Assembly (NCBI GenBank): GCA_017459985.1
Contig: JAFUBX010000036.1
Coordinates: 1 to 64,000, forward strand
DNA length: 64,000 bases
Origin: Parasporobacterium sp.
Lineage (GTDB): Bacteria; Bacillota; Clostridia; Lachnospirales; Lachnospiraceae
Direction: 5' to 3'
The notes beneath the pieces were generated by a model that was not told where the DNA came from, searched no databases, and saw only the letters and a program-made list of their open reading frames with translations. The position numbers and the translations under genes are program-made. Of this stretch, positions 1 through 9,000 are shown in pieces (within the stretch, counting starts at the first letter, position 1; the number at the start of each line of letters is the position of its first letter).

Positions 1-170
1 ATCCCCTCTTAAGGGATGCTCCTGACCAGCCAATCGCTTGGCTAATCATCCTTGTTTACTCGATCTCTTTTGAGTCTCGCTTTTTGAAATTTTTGAAATT
101 TCAGGGATGGTTTATACTGTTCAATTATCAATGTCCCGCTGTCCTTCAGCTCTCTTCCTCAGCGACAGCT
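1..170 (-). other. probable rRNA operon leader (16S gene lies beyond left edge)
   Basis: Read on the minus strand this is the transcribed leader that follows a very strong promoter at 176-204. It carries the string ATTGATAATTGAACAGT and then a stretch ending in GAGTAAACAAGGATGATT, which resemble 16S rRNA leaders of clostridia, and two self-complementary segments (28-43, AGCCAA/TTGGCT; 1-17, ATCCC/GGGAT) that could be processing or antitermination structures. No rRNA sequence itself is inside the window, so the assignment is inference from promoter strength and leader resemblance. Confidence 0.55.
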
Positions 171-175
171 TGCAT

Positions 176-204
176 ATATTAACATGCCATTTTTTTATTG
201 TCAA
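176..204 (-). promoter_or_regulatory. strong sigma-A promoter reading off the left edge (rRNA-type)
   Basis: On the minus strand a perfect -35 TTGACA (199-204) and -10 TAATAT (176-181) are separated by exactly 17 bases inside an AT-rich tract. It lies just downstream of lysA and points away from the window, so it serves a gene to the left, most likely a ribosomal RNA operon. Confidence 0.8.
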
Positions 205-242
205 CAACTTTTTTATATTTTTTTGAAATTTTTATTTTTTCC

Positions 243-1541
243 TCAAATGTCATTCCGGCAGAGGTCTTCGTAAGTCTCCCGATGCACCGCAATATAGGAT
301 CTTCCCTCCTTCAGCATAACGACTGCCGGTCTTGGGATCCGGTTATAATTGGATGCCATGGAATAGTTGTAAGCGCCTGTGGTACAGACTGCCACAAGAT
401 CCCCCGGCTGTACGGAGGAAGGCACCCTCACGTCTCTTTGGATCAGGTCCCCGCTTTCGCAGCACCTTCCCGCGATCGTCACTTCCATGTCACACGGTTC
501 CGCCATTTTGTTTGCGATATAGCAGGTATAGCGCGATCCGTACAGGGCGTATCTGGGATTATCCGTCATACCCCCGTCGATGGAAATGTAATTTTTGTAC
601 CCGGGAATCTTCTTGACACTTCCCGCGGTATACAGCGTTATGCCGCTGTCCGCTACAATGCTCCTTCCGGGTTCCATGAGGATCTCCGGGGCAGTAAGAT
701 CCAGTTCTTTGCAGGCTTCTGACACAGCTGCTCCGACACTTTTCACCTTTTCCGCAATATCCAGTCCCGCATCCGTTGCGACGTATTTTACGCCGTATCC
801 GCCGCCCAGATTCAGCTGTTTTGTAATCAGTCCGTACCGGTCCTGCATCGATCTCACAAATTCCAGCATGACCCGTGCGGTCCGTTCAAAAACGTCTTCC
901 TCAAATACCTGGGAGCCCACGTGACAATGGAATCCACACAGCTCAATATGTTTCTTTTCCAGGGTATAGCCGGTGATTTCCCCGGCCTGGCCGGTCTCGA
1001 TCGCATTTCCGAACTTGGAATCCACCTTGCCGGTGCTGACGGCATCGTAGGTGTGAGGATCAATCCCCGGAGTGATCCGGAGCAGGACCTTCTGGGTCAG
1101 GGCTCTTGCGGCGGCCGCTTCTTCGATCCGGTCCACCTCCGCCTGATTATCCGCCACAAAATATCCGACTCCGCACTCCATGGCGAATGCCACATCTTCC
1201 GCGGTTTTATTGTTTCCGTGGAAGTAGGCTTTCGTAAGATCGAACCCGGCTTCTCTGGCGGTATAGATTTCTCCGCAGGAAACCACATCGATCCCCATTT
1301 CCATCTCTGTCATGATCCGGTAGATCTGTTTAAATGAGCAGGCTTTGCTGGCATACAAAGGTTTTGACCCTTCCGGCAGATAAGCCCGGAAGGAATCCTG
1401 ATAGATCCTGCATTTTTCCCTGATCTTATCCTCGTCCATCAGATACAGAGGAGTTTTGTACTGCTCTGCCAGTCTGACCGTATCCTGTCCGGCAAAGAAC
1501 AAATGAGAGTTTTCCCCGATGGAAAGATTGTTGCATATCAT
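243..1541 (-). CDS. lysA: diaminopimelate decarboxylase
   Basis: 432 residues, normal length for LysA, a PLP enzyme of fold type III that decarboxylates meso-diaminopimelate to L-lysine in the cytoplasm. The Schiff-base lysine is K66 in YASKAC; the HCHVGSQ motif, EPGRSIV and the CESGD segment near the C terminus are all present, so it looks intact. The start is set by an AGGAGG site 7 to 8 bases upstream of ATG. It is the last gene of the dapA-dapB-ddh-lysA operon, 16 bases after ddh, and should share the lysine riboswitch control seen upstream of dapA. Confidence 0.95.
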   Translation of the reverse strand: MICNNLSIGENSHLFFAGQDTVRLAEQYKTPLYLMDEDKIREKCRIYQDSFRAYLPEGSKPLYASKACSFKQIYRIMTEMEMGIDVVSCGEIYTAREAGFDLTKAYFHGNNKTAEDVAFAMECGVGYFVADNQAEVDRIEEAAAARALTQKVLLRITPGIDPHTYDAVSTGKVDSKFGNAIETGQAGEITGYTLEKKHIELCGFHCHVGSQVFEEDVFERTARVMLEFVRSMQDRYGLITKQLNLGGGYGVKYVATDAGLDIAEKVKSVGAAVSEACKELDLTAPEILMEPGRSIVADSGITLYTAGSVKKIPGYKNYISIDGGMTDNPRYALYGSRYTCYIANKMAEPCDMEVTIAGRCCESGDLIQRDVRVPSSVQPGDLVAVCTTGAYNYSMASNYNRIPRPAVVMLKEGRSYIAVHRETYEDLCRNDI

Positions 1542-1557
1542 ATAAGGCGCCTCCTGG

Positions 1558-2535
1558 TTACAGACTGTGGGCTCTTAATTCTTCCGCTGACAGCGGGGAA
1601 AGATCCGCCGGCGCCACGTCCAGCATGGTAAGGCATCCGGTTACTCCCCTCTGTGCCATTTTATAGATCGCTCTTGCGCAGCAGACAAGAATGCTGGAAG
1701 TAAACTCCGGGTTGGAATCCAGCTTCAGGCTGTATTCCATCGTATGACTGCATTCGTCGTTCAGCCCGGTTTTCCCGCTGCGGATCACATTGCCGCCGTG
1801 GGGCAGCGCACTGTGATGCTCTTTCATTTCTTCCATACTGATAAAATACACGGTCGTATCATACTCGTCGAAATAATTCGGCATAGTCTTGATGGCCTGT
1901 TCGATTGCGGCTTTGTCCGCCCCTTCTTCCGCAACCACAAAGCACTCTCTGGTATGTTTCATCCGGGTGGTAAGATCCGGATTTTCTCCGTTCCTGACCC
2001 GTTCCACCGCCTCTGCAACCGGAACCGTATACTGTCTGGCATCCACAACGCCTTCAATCCGTCTGACTGCGTCCGAATGCCCCTGGCTGACGCCCTTGCC
2101 CCAGAAGGTATAGGTAGTTCCTCCGGGAAGAATGGATTCCATATAGACGCGGTTTACAGAGAACATTCCCGGATCCCATCCGCAGGAGATGATGGCAGTA
2201 TGGCCGCTTTGGGCAGCAGCTGCATCCACCGCCGCAAAATGTTCCGGAATCCTCGCATGGGTATCAAAGCTGTCCACTACATTGAAATCCGCGGCAAGCG
2301 CCGGTGTCTGTTTCGGAAGATCCGTGGCGCTGCCTCCGCAGATGATCAGAACATCGATGTCATCTTTATGGGCAAGGATCTCCTCCGCCCGGTAAACCGG
2401 AACGCCGGTCAGCGTCCGGACGTCTTCCGGGTTTCTTCTTGTGAAGACTCCGGTCAGTTCCATATCTGCATTGTGCGCAGCGGCACACTCCACGCCTTTT
2501 CCCAGGTTTCCGTATCCGTAAATCGCTATTTTCAT
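1558..2535 (-). CDS. ddh: meso-diaminopimelate dehydrogenase
   Basis: 325 residues. Ddh makes meso-diaminopimelate from tetrahydrodipicolinate in one NADPH-dependent reductive amination, bypassing the acylated intermediates of the longer branches. The N-terminal dinucleotide-binding loop GYGNLGKG (residues 7-14) is clear, followed by the conserved ISCGWDPGMFS and TFWGKGVSQGHSDA segments typical of this family. It lies between dapB (38-base gap) and lysA. Its presence in the operon, with no dapD/dapL/dapE in the window, indicates that this organism uses the dehydrogenase route for lysine and cell-wall DAP. ATG is preceded by GGAG. Confidence 0.95.
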   Translation of the reverse strand: MKIAIYGYGNLGKGVECAAAHNADMELTGVFTRRNPEDVRTLTGVPVYRAEEILAHKDDIDVLIICGGSATDLPKQTPALAADFNVVDSFDTHARIPEHFAAVDAAAAQSGHTAIISCGWDPGMFSVNRVYMESILPGGTTYTFWGKGVSQGHSDAVRRIEGVVDARQYTVPVAEAVERVRNGENPDLTTRMKHTRECFVVAEEGADKAAIEQAIKTMPNYFDEYDTTVYFISMEEMKEHHSALPHGGNVIRSGKTGLNDECSHTMEYSLKLDSNPEFTSSILVCCARAIYKMAQRGVTGCLTMLDVAPADLSPLSAEELRAHSL

Positions 2536-2573
2536 GTAATCTCCATTCTGCCGGTTCCGGCCGGCAACTTCAG

Positions 2574-3323
2574 TCAGTTTTCCTTCAGCAGGCTGTTCAT
2601 ATCGTACAGTCCTGCAGGTTTGTCCTGCAGGAAGGCGGCTGCCTTTAATGCACCTTCGGCAAACAGGGCTCTGCTGTATGCTTCATGCTTCAGGGTGATA
2701 CTCTGGTTATCTGTTCCGATCACAACTTCGTGGATCCCCACGATGTTCCCCATCCGGATCGCATGAATCCCGATATCCTGCGGGTCTCTCTTACCATATC
2801 CGCTTCTGCCGTTCACAATATTGGATCCGGGCCTTACTTCCCGGATGGCATTGGCAATGGCCAGCGCAGTTCCGCTGGGAGCATCCACCTTCCGGTTGTG
2901 ATGTCTTTCGATAATCTCGATCTCGGCTCCGCTCATGACCTGAGCCGCCTTTTTCGCCAGATCGATCAGCAGGGCGACCCCCAGAGAATAATTAGCAGCA
3001 AAGAACAGAGGGATCTTCTCAGAAGCATCCCGGATCATCTGCAGTTCCACTTCGGTCTGTCCTGTCGTGGCCAGCACAACCGGCAGAGCGCGGGAGACTG
3101 CAAATTCCAGAAGATCCCGGGTACAGGAATGATGGGAAAAATCAATGATGCAGTCCACATCCGGGCAGGCTTCTGCAAAGCTCTCACTGCAGGGCACATC
3201 AAAGCTTCCGTCAATGTCCAGGCTGACCCCGGCGGTCAGTTCTCCGCCTTCCGCCCCCTTTCGAAGCAGGGCTGCCACTTCTCTCCCCATATGGCCATAA
3301 AGTCCGCTTACTAATACTCTCAT
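2574..3323 (-). CDS. dapB: 4-hydroxy-tetrahydrodipicolinate reductase
   Basis: 249 residues, usual DapB length. It reduces the dapA product with NAD(P)H to tetrahydrodipicolinate, the substrate of the neighbouring Ddh. The Rossmann loop GLYGHMGREV (about residues 7-16) and the substrate-binding/catalytic stretch ERHHNRKVDAPSGTA (about 140-154) are intact. GGAGG stands about 10 bases before the ATG. It follows dapA by 17 bases and precedes ddh in the same operon, under the lysine riboswitch. Confidence 0.95.
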   Translation of the reverse strand: MRVLVSGLYGHMGREVAALLRKGAEGGELTAGVSLDIDGSFDVPCSESFAEACPDVDCIIDFSHHSCTRDLLEFAVSRALPVVLATTGQTEVELQMIRDASEKIPLFFAANYSLGVALLIDLAKKAAQVMSGAEIEIIERHHNRKVDAPSGTALAIANAIREVRPGSNIVNGRSGYGKRDPQDIGIHAIRMGNIVGIHEVVIGTDNQSITLKHEAYSRALFAEGALKAAAFLQDKPAGLYDMNSLLKEN

Positions 3324-3340
3324 ACGTATGTTTCCTCCGA

Positions 3341-4231
3341 TTATTTTACCAGACCGAACCGTCTCATTTCCTCGATGAGTTTCGCTTCATGGTCGCTTTC
3401 CATCGGGGTCAACGGAAGTCTGACGTAATTCTCTCCCCATCCCATGGCGGCCATGGCAGCCTTTACAGGGATCGGATTCACTTCGCAGAACAGAAGCTTG
3501 ATCAGATTCATGTACTCACACTGAAGCGCAGCGCTTCCTGCTGTATCTCCGGAGAAATAGGCGTCGCAGATCCCAACCGTCTGTTTCGGCATGATATTGG
3601 ACAGAACGGAAATGATTCCGCTGCCTCCCATGGAAAGGAGTGGAACGATCTGATCGTCATTTCCGGAATAAATGTCCAGTTTATCTCCCACCAGGGCAAA
3701 GGTCTCCACAATCTTGGAAATATTGCCGTTTGCCTCCTTCACAGCCTGAATCATCGGATGCTCTGCCAGTTTTACATAGGTTGCCGGTTCAATATTCACT
3801 CCGGTCCGGGAGGGAACATTATATACGATGATCGGCTTTGTTGATGCATCGGCGATCGTCTCATACATCTTAACCAGCCCGTTCTGCGTAGCCTTGTTAT
3901 AATAAGGGGTCACGACCAGCATGGCATCGCATCCCACTTCGCAGGCAAATTTCGTCAGGCTGACCGCATAGGCGGTATCATTGGACCCGGTTCCAGCTAT
4001 CACGGGAACCCTGCCGGCCACCTTTTCTGCTGAATATTGAAGCAGTTCCCTGTGTTCTTCATCCGTCAGGGTAGATCCTTCTCCGGTGGTTCCTGCAATG
4101 ACCAGGGCGTTGATCCCCTCGGCGATCTGCCAGTCAATCAGTTTGTCCAGAGTTTTGTAGTCCACTCCGTTTTCATTCAGCGGGGTGATCAGTGCCGTAG
4201 CTGCTCCTTTAAAAACAGGTGTCTTCGTCAT
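3341..4231 (-). CDS. dapA: 4-hydroxy-tetrahydrodipicolinate synthase
   Basis: 296 residues. DapA condenses pyruvate with aspartate semialdehyde, the committed step to diaminopimelate and lysine. The TIM-barrel landmarks are visible: GTTGEGSTL near residue 46, the tyrosine in VYNVPSRTG, and the Schiff-base lysine in QAVKEANG. AGGAGG precedes the ATG by 7 bases. As first gene of the operon it sits directly behind a lysine riboswitch and its terminator, so high lysine should shut off the whole set. Confidence 0.96.
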   Translation of the reverse strand: MTKTPVFKGAATALITPLNENGVDYKTLDKLIDWQIAEGINALVIAGTTGEGSTLTDEEHRELLQYSAEKVAGRVPVIAGTGSNDTAYAVSLTKFACEVGCDAMLVVTPYYNKATQNGLVKMYETIADASTKPIIVYNVPSRTGVNIEPATYVKLAEHPMIQAVKEANGNISKIVETFALVGDKLDIYSGNDDQIVPLLSMGGSGIISVLSNIMPKQTVGICDAYFSGDTAGSAALQCEYMNLIKLLFCEVNPIPVKAAMAAMGWGENYVRLPLTPMESDHEAKLIEEMRRFGLVK

Positions 4232-4248
4232 TGTGTTTCCTCCTTTGG

Positions 4249-4280
4249 AAAAATAAAAAAGCCATGACAGCTATCATGAC
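4249..4280 (-). terminator. riboswitch-controlled intrinsic terminator upstream of dapA
   Basis: On the minus strand an 8-bp stem (4261-4268 with 4273-4280, AGCT loop, two G-U pairs) is followed directly by a run of T residues ending about 20 bases before the dapA ribosome site. Its position right after the L-box makes it the expression platform: lysine binding should favour this hairpin. Confidence 0.85.
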
Positions 4281-4309
4281 TTGAAAACATATCGTATTCC
4301 ATGACAGCA

Positions 4310-4470
4310 CTCCGCCTGACCAGGCGACAGTCCAACGGATCTTCTCCGAAGTCCCAGTAAAGTACATATGCAGGAACACATATACTCCCTTCGGCGGCTT
4401 CCCCTTTCGTTCTCCGGATTCCTGTCCGTTCATGAAGAACTACTGATGTCGGCCGCAACCTCTATCGTGG
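4310..4470 (-). promoter_or_regulatory. lysine riboswitch (L-box)
   Basis: The minus strand shows the L-box signature in order: GATAGAGGTTGCGG, an AGTAGTTC segment, GAAAGGGGAAGCCGCCGAAG, ACTGGGACTTCGGAG, and the closing GTTGGACTGTC. This is the conserved core of the lysine aptamer, known to end transcription when lysine is bound. It lies between the promoter at 4475-4503 and the terminator at 4249-4280. Exact P1 ends are approximate. Confidence 0.93.
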
Positions 4471-4474
4471 TAAG

Positions 4475-4503
4475 TTTATAACACAAACAAAGAAGCAATG
4501 CAA
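4475..4503 (-). promoter_or_regulatory. promoter of the lysine operon
   Basis: Minus-strand TTGCAT (4498-4503) and TATAAA (4475-4480) with a 17-base spacer place the transcription start just before the first bases of the L-box aptamer. Confidence 0.75.
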
Positions 4504-4541
4504 CATGTATTCGAAAAATATGAAAATTTATTTTCCTTATT

Positions 4542-5279
4542 TTATCCGATCCGCATGGATGCCATCACAGCTGCCTGTCCCTTTGCATTGCGAATGCACA
4601 TCCGGTATGCTTCCCCCTCCTGTTTCCTGTAGATCTTCAGCCGTTCCTGCTCTTTACAGGGCGATACATAATGGATCTCAAAAGACCGGATCCGGGAGCT
4701 GAGGATCTGGTCCGACGGGAACAGGTCCAGAAACTTCCGCACATAAACAACATTGTTCATGTGAAACCCGAAATCGATATCCGTAGACTGCACGGTATAT
4801 TCACACATAAGATCCGTTTCCTCAAAATCATCCTCAAACCACAGCGGACTTTCACTGATCCCCGGCATCTGCGTAAAAACATAATATTCCGGAAATCCGG
4901 AATCCCGGAAGGGCAAAGCCTCTCCCTCCGCGTTAATAATGGCCCACTGAGTCCTGGCCAGCGCCACGATTTCCTCTCCCTTTTTGAGGGCATACCCGCG
5001 AAAACACGTCCGGCTGTCCGGATCACAGGGTTCTGCCCAGGTCTGACCTGTCAGCTGATCAAGGAGCCATGCTCTGCCTGTAAAATCCACCCGGTTATGA
5101 ACCGTCACCCAGAATTTCTTCTGTCTGGCCATGGCCGCCGCACCGATACCCAGCGCCTGGGCATGCTCCGCCGACAGGGCCTGAAGCATGTTAAATACCC
5201 CCGGCACCGACAGACTCGCATCCCGGCTGCACTGGTCCGGCTGTACAATAAATTTCCGAGAATAGATTCCTGTTTCCAT
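4542..5279 (-). CDS. acyl-ACP thioesterase family protein
   Basis: 245 residues in two hot-dog halves, the architecture of acyl-ACP thioesterases (PF01643), which release fatty acids from acyl carrier protein. The first half carries WVTVHNRVDF, the second the characteristic DIDFGFHMNNVVYVRKFL stretch that matches the Asn-His motif of the family. AAGGA precedes ATG by 4 to 5 bases. It is monocistronic-looking, between the lysine operon promoter and a secreted protein gene. Chain-length preference cannot be told. It may recycle or export free fatty acids; that is inference. Confidence 0.85.
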   Translation of the reverse strand: METGIYSRKFIVQPDQCSRDASLSVPGVFNMLQALSAEHAQALGIGAAAMARQKKFWVTVHNRVDFTGRAWLLDQLTGQTWAEPCDPDSRTCFRGYALKKGEEIVALARTQWAIINAEGEALPFRDSGFPEYYVFTQMPGISESPLWFEDDFEETDLMCEYTVQSTDIDFGFHMNNVVYVRKFLDLFPSDQILSSRIRSFEIHYVSPCKEQERLKIYRKQEGEAYRMCIRNAKGQAAVMASMRIG

Positions 5280-5316
5280 ATCGTCCTTTCCGAAAAACCT
5301 GCAAACACTTTGCGAA

Positions 5317-5347
5317 GGACCTGCACCCCATTCCGGGATGCAGGTCC
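5317..5347 (-). terminator. possible terminator hairpin after the 5401-7587 gene
   Basis: A perfect 9-bp stem (GGACCTGCA with TGCAGGTCC, 13-base loop) lies 54 bases beyond the stop codon. The T-rich stretch only comes about 20 bases further, so this is a stable hairpin at a sensible place but not a textbook intrinsic terminator. Confidence 0.45.
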
Positions 5348-5400
5348 TGATAAATCTGAGATTCTGATCCGGTCAGCGACCGGTTTTCCTCTGCTGCTGA

Positions 5401-7587
5401 TTATGCAGCAAGCTCAGCTGCGGTCAGGGTAGCGCCAGTGTACTCTTCACCGCCGACGGTCAGGGTAACGCCATCCGGAATTACGACCTGGGCATCGCCT
5501 TCGATGGTCAGCGCGTCGATCACAGAATCGCCTGCAACGGTCCAGACAGCGTTTGCAGCCAGGGCTACATTAACGATGTTCTTTCCGTTGGAGTTTACGA
5601 TATCTGTTACATGACCAAGTGCAGAAGCTTCAGACCAGTCACCGTCGTTCACCTTTGCATCCTTCACAGTGTGGGAGAATGCACCAGCAGAGATGACACC
5701 GGTCAGATCAGCATTTTCACCAAGGTTTACAGTCAGAGTGGTTGCCGGGTTGGATCCTACATAACCGGTTGCATTCCAGACATCGCCTGCCACTGTAGTG
5801 TTGGTGATGTTCAGTTCGCTTGTCCAGTTGTCTTCCACCGGAGTCTCGTTGACTGCAAATTCATTTGCATAGCCTTCTGCCTCATGGAATGTGGAGTTGA
5901 AGTTCGGCATATGGATTCCGTAGAAGTGGCCATATCCGTCATCAGTACCCCACTGGGTTTCCATATCAAGTCCGACATAGTCATCGTCGTTGTCGATGAT
6001 CTGCAGCAGAACGCCGTTTGCGGAATTCAGAACTGCATTATCAACATTGAAGATGGAGTTGATCTTCTTAACCAGGAAGATGGCATCCTGTGCATTGACT
6101 TCTGTGCCATCCAGAACGTTCACGATATTCATTCCGTCAGCTCCGTTTGCATGGCACATGAAGCCGAAGTTCTCGGAATTGATGACAGAATTTACTACTT
6201 CGCCGTCAGCGACTGCATCAGACTTCACAGTTGCAACCACATCGCCGCCTGCGCCGTGGCTGTACTCATCCTGCTCGCCATTGAACTGAACAACTTCGAT
6301 TTCCTGTCCGCCGGTGTAGGACTGATAGGTGGAAACGCCGCCGGTCATGATATTGGCGTAAGTGGAAACGTTCTCGGTTACGCCATAGTAATCTTCGGTA
6401 GAGTTACCGATGGTGTATGCACCGTAACCGGAATCCTCTACGTTCACAGTGGTATTGACAACGACCATATGCATGTTCGTGCCGGAGTCGGTGGACAGAG
6501 CGCCCCAGCCGCCTGCATTGAAGGTAGAATCAATGTAAGCTGCTACAGAGTAGTCGCCCATGATGTTGGTGGTACGTGCGTTGCACTTCGGTCCGCCAAG
6601 TCCGAGAACCCAGGGAGGAGCAACCATGACAGCCTGATCAGCTGTGGACATATATCCTTCATAGATGGTTCCACTGTTGGATGTCAGTGTGGAATTCTTT
6701 ACGATGGAAACAGCGCCGCCGTCGGTGAACAGAGCCAGCTTGGCTACACCGGTGGTCTCGATGTTGGCGTCAGTGATATTTACGACAGTTCCCTGTCCTT
6801 CTGCCAGAACAGCTGCACCCAGACCGGAGAAGTCGTTAGTGTCGGAGCCGTCTGCAGTGGTATCCATGGTAATGTCAGCGGTGACATTCCACTCGCCTGC
6901 TTCGGAGTAGACCGCACCATTGTGCCATGCGACATCATCTACGATTGCTTCTGCAGCATCTTCGTTTACATAAGTAGCATAACGGGGATATGCCAGGATG
7001 GTGCCTGCGAAAGAAGTGGTTACGATCGGCTCAAGTGCGCTGCCGTCTTCTTCGTTCTGCAGTTCAACCAGCTGCTCGTCGCCCTTGGAATCAGCGCCTG
7101 CGGAATCTCCGCCGGACTCGCCTTCACCGGACTCACCTTCTGCCGGAGCTTCCGCGGACTCTGCCGGAGCTTCGCCTTCCGGAGCCGGAGCATCTGCGGA
7201 TTCTGCCGGAGCTTCGCCTTCCGGAGACTCACCTTCCGGAGATTCACCTTCCGGTGATTCGCCTTCCGGAGAACCGCCGCCCATATTCTGGCCTGCCGGA
7301 ACAGCTGCTTCCTTCACGATACCCTGCTCGAACTCTTCCCAGGTGGAAAGGCCAATGGTTGTGAACATCTGATCCCACGGAGATACGGTCTGATCCAGTT
7401 CATCCCAGCTTCCGATTGCCGTTACCTGATCAATGAACTCCTGAAGATCCGGAGCATTGGATCCGGCTGTGTCAATAAGATACTGCTGATAATCTTCCCA
7501 TGTAACAGCTGCGTCGCCTGCGAAGGATGTGGCAGCCAGGGCGAAGATCATAGTAGCAGACACAAGGATTGCTAATAATTTCTTCAT
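5401..7587 (-). CDS. large secreted beta-helix-like protein with PEGES repeats
   Basis: 728 residues, no family named with certainty. Order of parts: Sec signal peptide (1-23, MKKLLAILVS..., ending TSFA); a helical region about 28-95 with repeated W-[ED]-x2-[FYLM] elements; a low-complexity stretch about 105-190 made of PEGES/PAESA units; then about 530 residues rich in N, G, T, V and D that look like a right-handed parallel beta-helix, as in adhesins and pectinase-like surface proteins. No LPxTG or transmembrane anchor is seen, so it is probably released or held non-covalently. It is clearly related to the protein at 13926-16283, sharing the WGALSTDSG, FGFMCHANG and VWTVAGDS landmarks, but the PEGES block sits near the N terminus here. 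Own promoter at 7649-7677 and AGGAGG site. Confidence 0.85.
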   Translation of the reverse strand: MKKLLAILVSATMIFALAATSFAGDAAVTWEDYQQYLIDTAGSNAPDLQEFIDQVTAIGSWDELDQTVSPWDQMFTTIGLSTWEEFEQGIVKEAAVPAGQNMGGGSPEGESPEGESPEGESPEGEAPAESADAPAPEGEAPAESAEAPAEGESGEGESGGDSAGADSKGDEQLVELQNEEDGSALEPIVTTSFAGTILAYPRYATYVNEDAAEAIVDDVAWHNGAVYSEAGEWNVTADITMDTTADGSDTNDFSGLGAAVLAEGQGTVVNITDANIETTGVAKLALFTDGGAVSIVKNSTLTSNSGTIYEGYMSTADQAVMVAPPWVLGLGGPKCNARTTNIMGDYSVAAYIDSTFNAGGWGALSTDSGTNMHMVVVNTTVNVEDSGYGAYTIGNSTEDYYGVTENVSTYANIMTGGVSTYQSYTGGQEIEVVQFNGEQDEYSHGAGGDVVATVKSDAVADGEVVNSVINSENFGFMCHANGADGMNIVNVLDGTEVNAQDAIFLVKKINSIFNVDNAVLNSANGVLLQIIDNDDDYVGLDMETQWGTDDGYGHFYGIHMPNFNSTFHEAEGYANEFAVNETPVEDNWTSELNITNTTVAGDVWNATGYVGSNPATTLTVNLGENADLTGVISAGAFSHTVKDAKVNDGDWSEASALGHVTDIVNSNGKNIVNVALAANAVWTVAGDSVIDALTIEGDAQVVIPDGVTLTVGGEEYTGATLTAAELAA

Positions 7588-7648
7588 GTTTCCCTCCTAA
7601 AATAAAATAAAAATATTGTTCGGTTTAAACTTATCGAAAACCTAGGTA

Positions 7649-7677
7649 ATTATATCATCCGAAAATACCGATTTCAA
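7649..7677 (-). promoter_or_regulatory. promoter of the secreted beta-helix gene
   Basis: Minus strand: TTGAAA (7672-7677), 17-base spacer, perfect TATAAT (7649-7654). The transcript has a leader of about 55 bases ending in AGGAGGGAAAC before the ATG. Confidence 0.85.
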
Positions 7678-7783
7678 CAAAACCGCCCTGTGTTTTCCCC
7701 TATCTGCCATGCAAACTTTTTCGGGAAACCTTGTATAATTTTTAAATATTATGTCAAATTTGTTAATAACCTGTATATTATAC

Positions 7784-7818
7784 AAAAGGACTGCCACGGT
7801 TATTCCCCGCCGGCAGCC
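7784..7818 (-). terminator. intrinsic terminator after the LacI-type regulator
   Basis: On the minus strand GGCTGCC pairs with GGCAGTCC (one G-U) with further CGG/CCG pairing, then TTTTG. It lies 25 bases past the regulator stop codon. Confidence 0.75.
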
Positions 7819-7842
7819 CCACAGATACGAACCCGCAGGATT

Positions 7843-8856
7843 CTATGATTTCAAATTCTTACAGGAGCTTTCTCTGACCACAAGCTCCGGTTTAATAACG
7901 TAGCTGCGGTCGGCGGGTTCTTCTTTGAGAATGCAGTTCATAATCTCAAAAGCCCGTTCACTGAGCTGATTGACTTTACCGTTTACAGAAGAAAGCTCCG
8001 GAACAGTTATCTGAGGAATCAGAATATCATTGTACCCGATAACCCGGACAAACCGTTCCCTCTCTGAAGGATCTTTTCGGATTCCCTTCAGAACCCCGGC
8101 TGCCAGGGAATCTTCCGAACAGAACACTCCGTCAATATCCGGATGTTTTTTTAATATTCTGCGGATTGCTGTTTCTCCTTCATAAACATCCTTCGCCTTC
8201 TGAAAGATTCCTTTCCGCCCGTATTCCTTTAATGCCCTAAGGTATCCGTGCCGTTTGTTCCGGGAGCTTAGTGTATCGACATCATAAATATAAGGAATCA
8301 CCCGGCAGCCCTCTTCAAGCAGATGTTTTGTTGCAATATATCCACCGTATTCATCATCACATTCTACCGAATAAACTCTTGCATCTTCCGGTATATATTC
8401 AGGTACTGAAGAATTCAGCATAACCACAGGTACTTTTTCGGAAGTCGGAAGTATAAACGGATGATCCTCGCTTTCTTCATGGAATAATGAACCGATCAGA
8501 ATAATCCCGTCTACCCGCTTATCCACCAGCATCTGCAGGGCCTCAGCCTTATCATCTTCTCCTTCCCGGATATGGGAAAGAATAATATCATATCCGCTTT
8601 GCTTTGCGTATCTGACGATGGTGTAAATTGCCGAAGCAAAATACAGATCTCGAATATTGGTTGTCAATATACCAATGGTATTAAAGGAATTACCGGCCAG
8701 TCCTTTTGCAAATACATTCGGATGATACTCCTGTTCACGGATCACCTTCTGCACCCGTTCTCTTGTTTTCTCTGCGACAAGGTCGCCATGGTTCATGACC
8801 CGCGAAACAGTGGCCGCAGAAACACCCGCCTGTTTTGCAATTTCATAGATATTCAT
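7843..8856 (-). CDS. LacI/GalR-family transcriptional regulator
   Basis: 337 residues, typical LacI-family length. The N-terminal helix-turn-helix is textbook (IYEIAKQAGVSAATVSRVMN, residues 3-22), followed by the hinge and a periplasmic-binding-protein-like sugar-sensing domain (TIGILTTNIRD onward, RVDGIILIGS, DGVFCSEDSLAAGV). The effector is unknown. A perfect 11-base palindrome lies between the -35 and -10 of its own promoter, which suggests autorepression. The adjacent upstream gene on the same strand is an N-terminally truncated sugar permease, so the regulator has probably outlived the transporter it controlled. Confidence 0.93.
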   Translation of the reverse strand: MNIYEIAKQAGVSAATVSRVMNHGDLVAEKTRERVQKVIREQEYHPNVFAKGLAGNSFNTIGILTTNIRDLYFASAIYTIVRYAKQSGYDIILSHIREGEDDKAEALQMLVDKRVDGIILIGSLFHEESEDHPFILPTSEKVPVVMLNSSVPEYIPEDARVYSVECDDEYGGYIATKHLLEEGCRVIPYIYDVDTLSSRNKRHGYLRALKEYGRKGIFQKAKDVYEGETAIRRILKKHPDIDGVFCSEDSLAAGVLKGIRKDPSERERFVRVIGYNDILIPQITVPELSSVNGKVNQLSERAFEIMNCILKEEPADRSYVIKPELVVRESSCKNLKS

Positions 8857-8957
8857 AGCAGTTATCCTTCATTTTAATCTCCGGTTTTCCCAGCTTCCCG
8901 GAACAAAAACAGCAGTTTCTGTGTTCCGACATGCGGCTGATGCAATAACCGCCGAAA

Positions 8958-8987
8958 ATTGTATCACAGAATGAAACGGTTTCGCAA
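8958..8987 (-). promoter_or_regulatory. regulator promoter with embedded LacI-type operator
   Basis: Minus strand TTGCGA (8982-8987), 18-base spacer, TACAAT (8958-8963). Inside the spacer is GAAACCGTTTC (8973-8983), arms GAAAC/GTTTC around one central base, which has the look of a LacI-family operator. Confidence 0.65.
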
Positions 8988-9000
8988 TTCTTATCTTATA

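Noticed and set aside
4209-4458. Small minus-strand open frames upstream of dapA
   Set aside because: They run through the lysine riboswitch and its terminator, which explain the conserved sequence.
5611-7257. Long plus-strand open frame (over 500 codons) opposite the secreted beta-helix gene
   Set aside because: It is antisense to a gene with signal peptide, promoter and ribosome site; its cysteine- and isoleucine-rich translation has no domain logic. The frame stays open only because of the repetitive composition.
7110-7275. Tandem DNA repeats that could suggest a CRISPR array
   Set aside because: They are in-frame coding repeats for PEGES/PAESA units with no distinct spacers; the same holds at 13940-14100. 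No CRISPR array or cas gene was seen.
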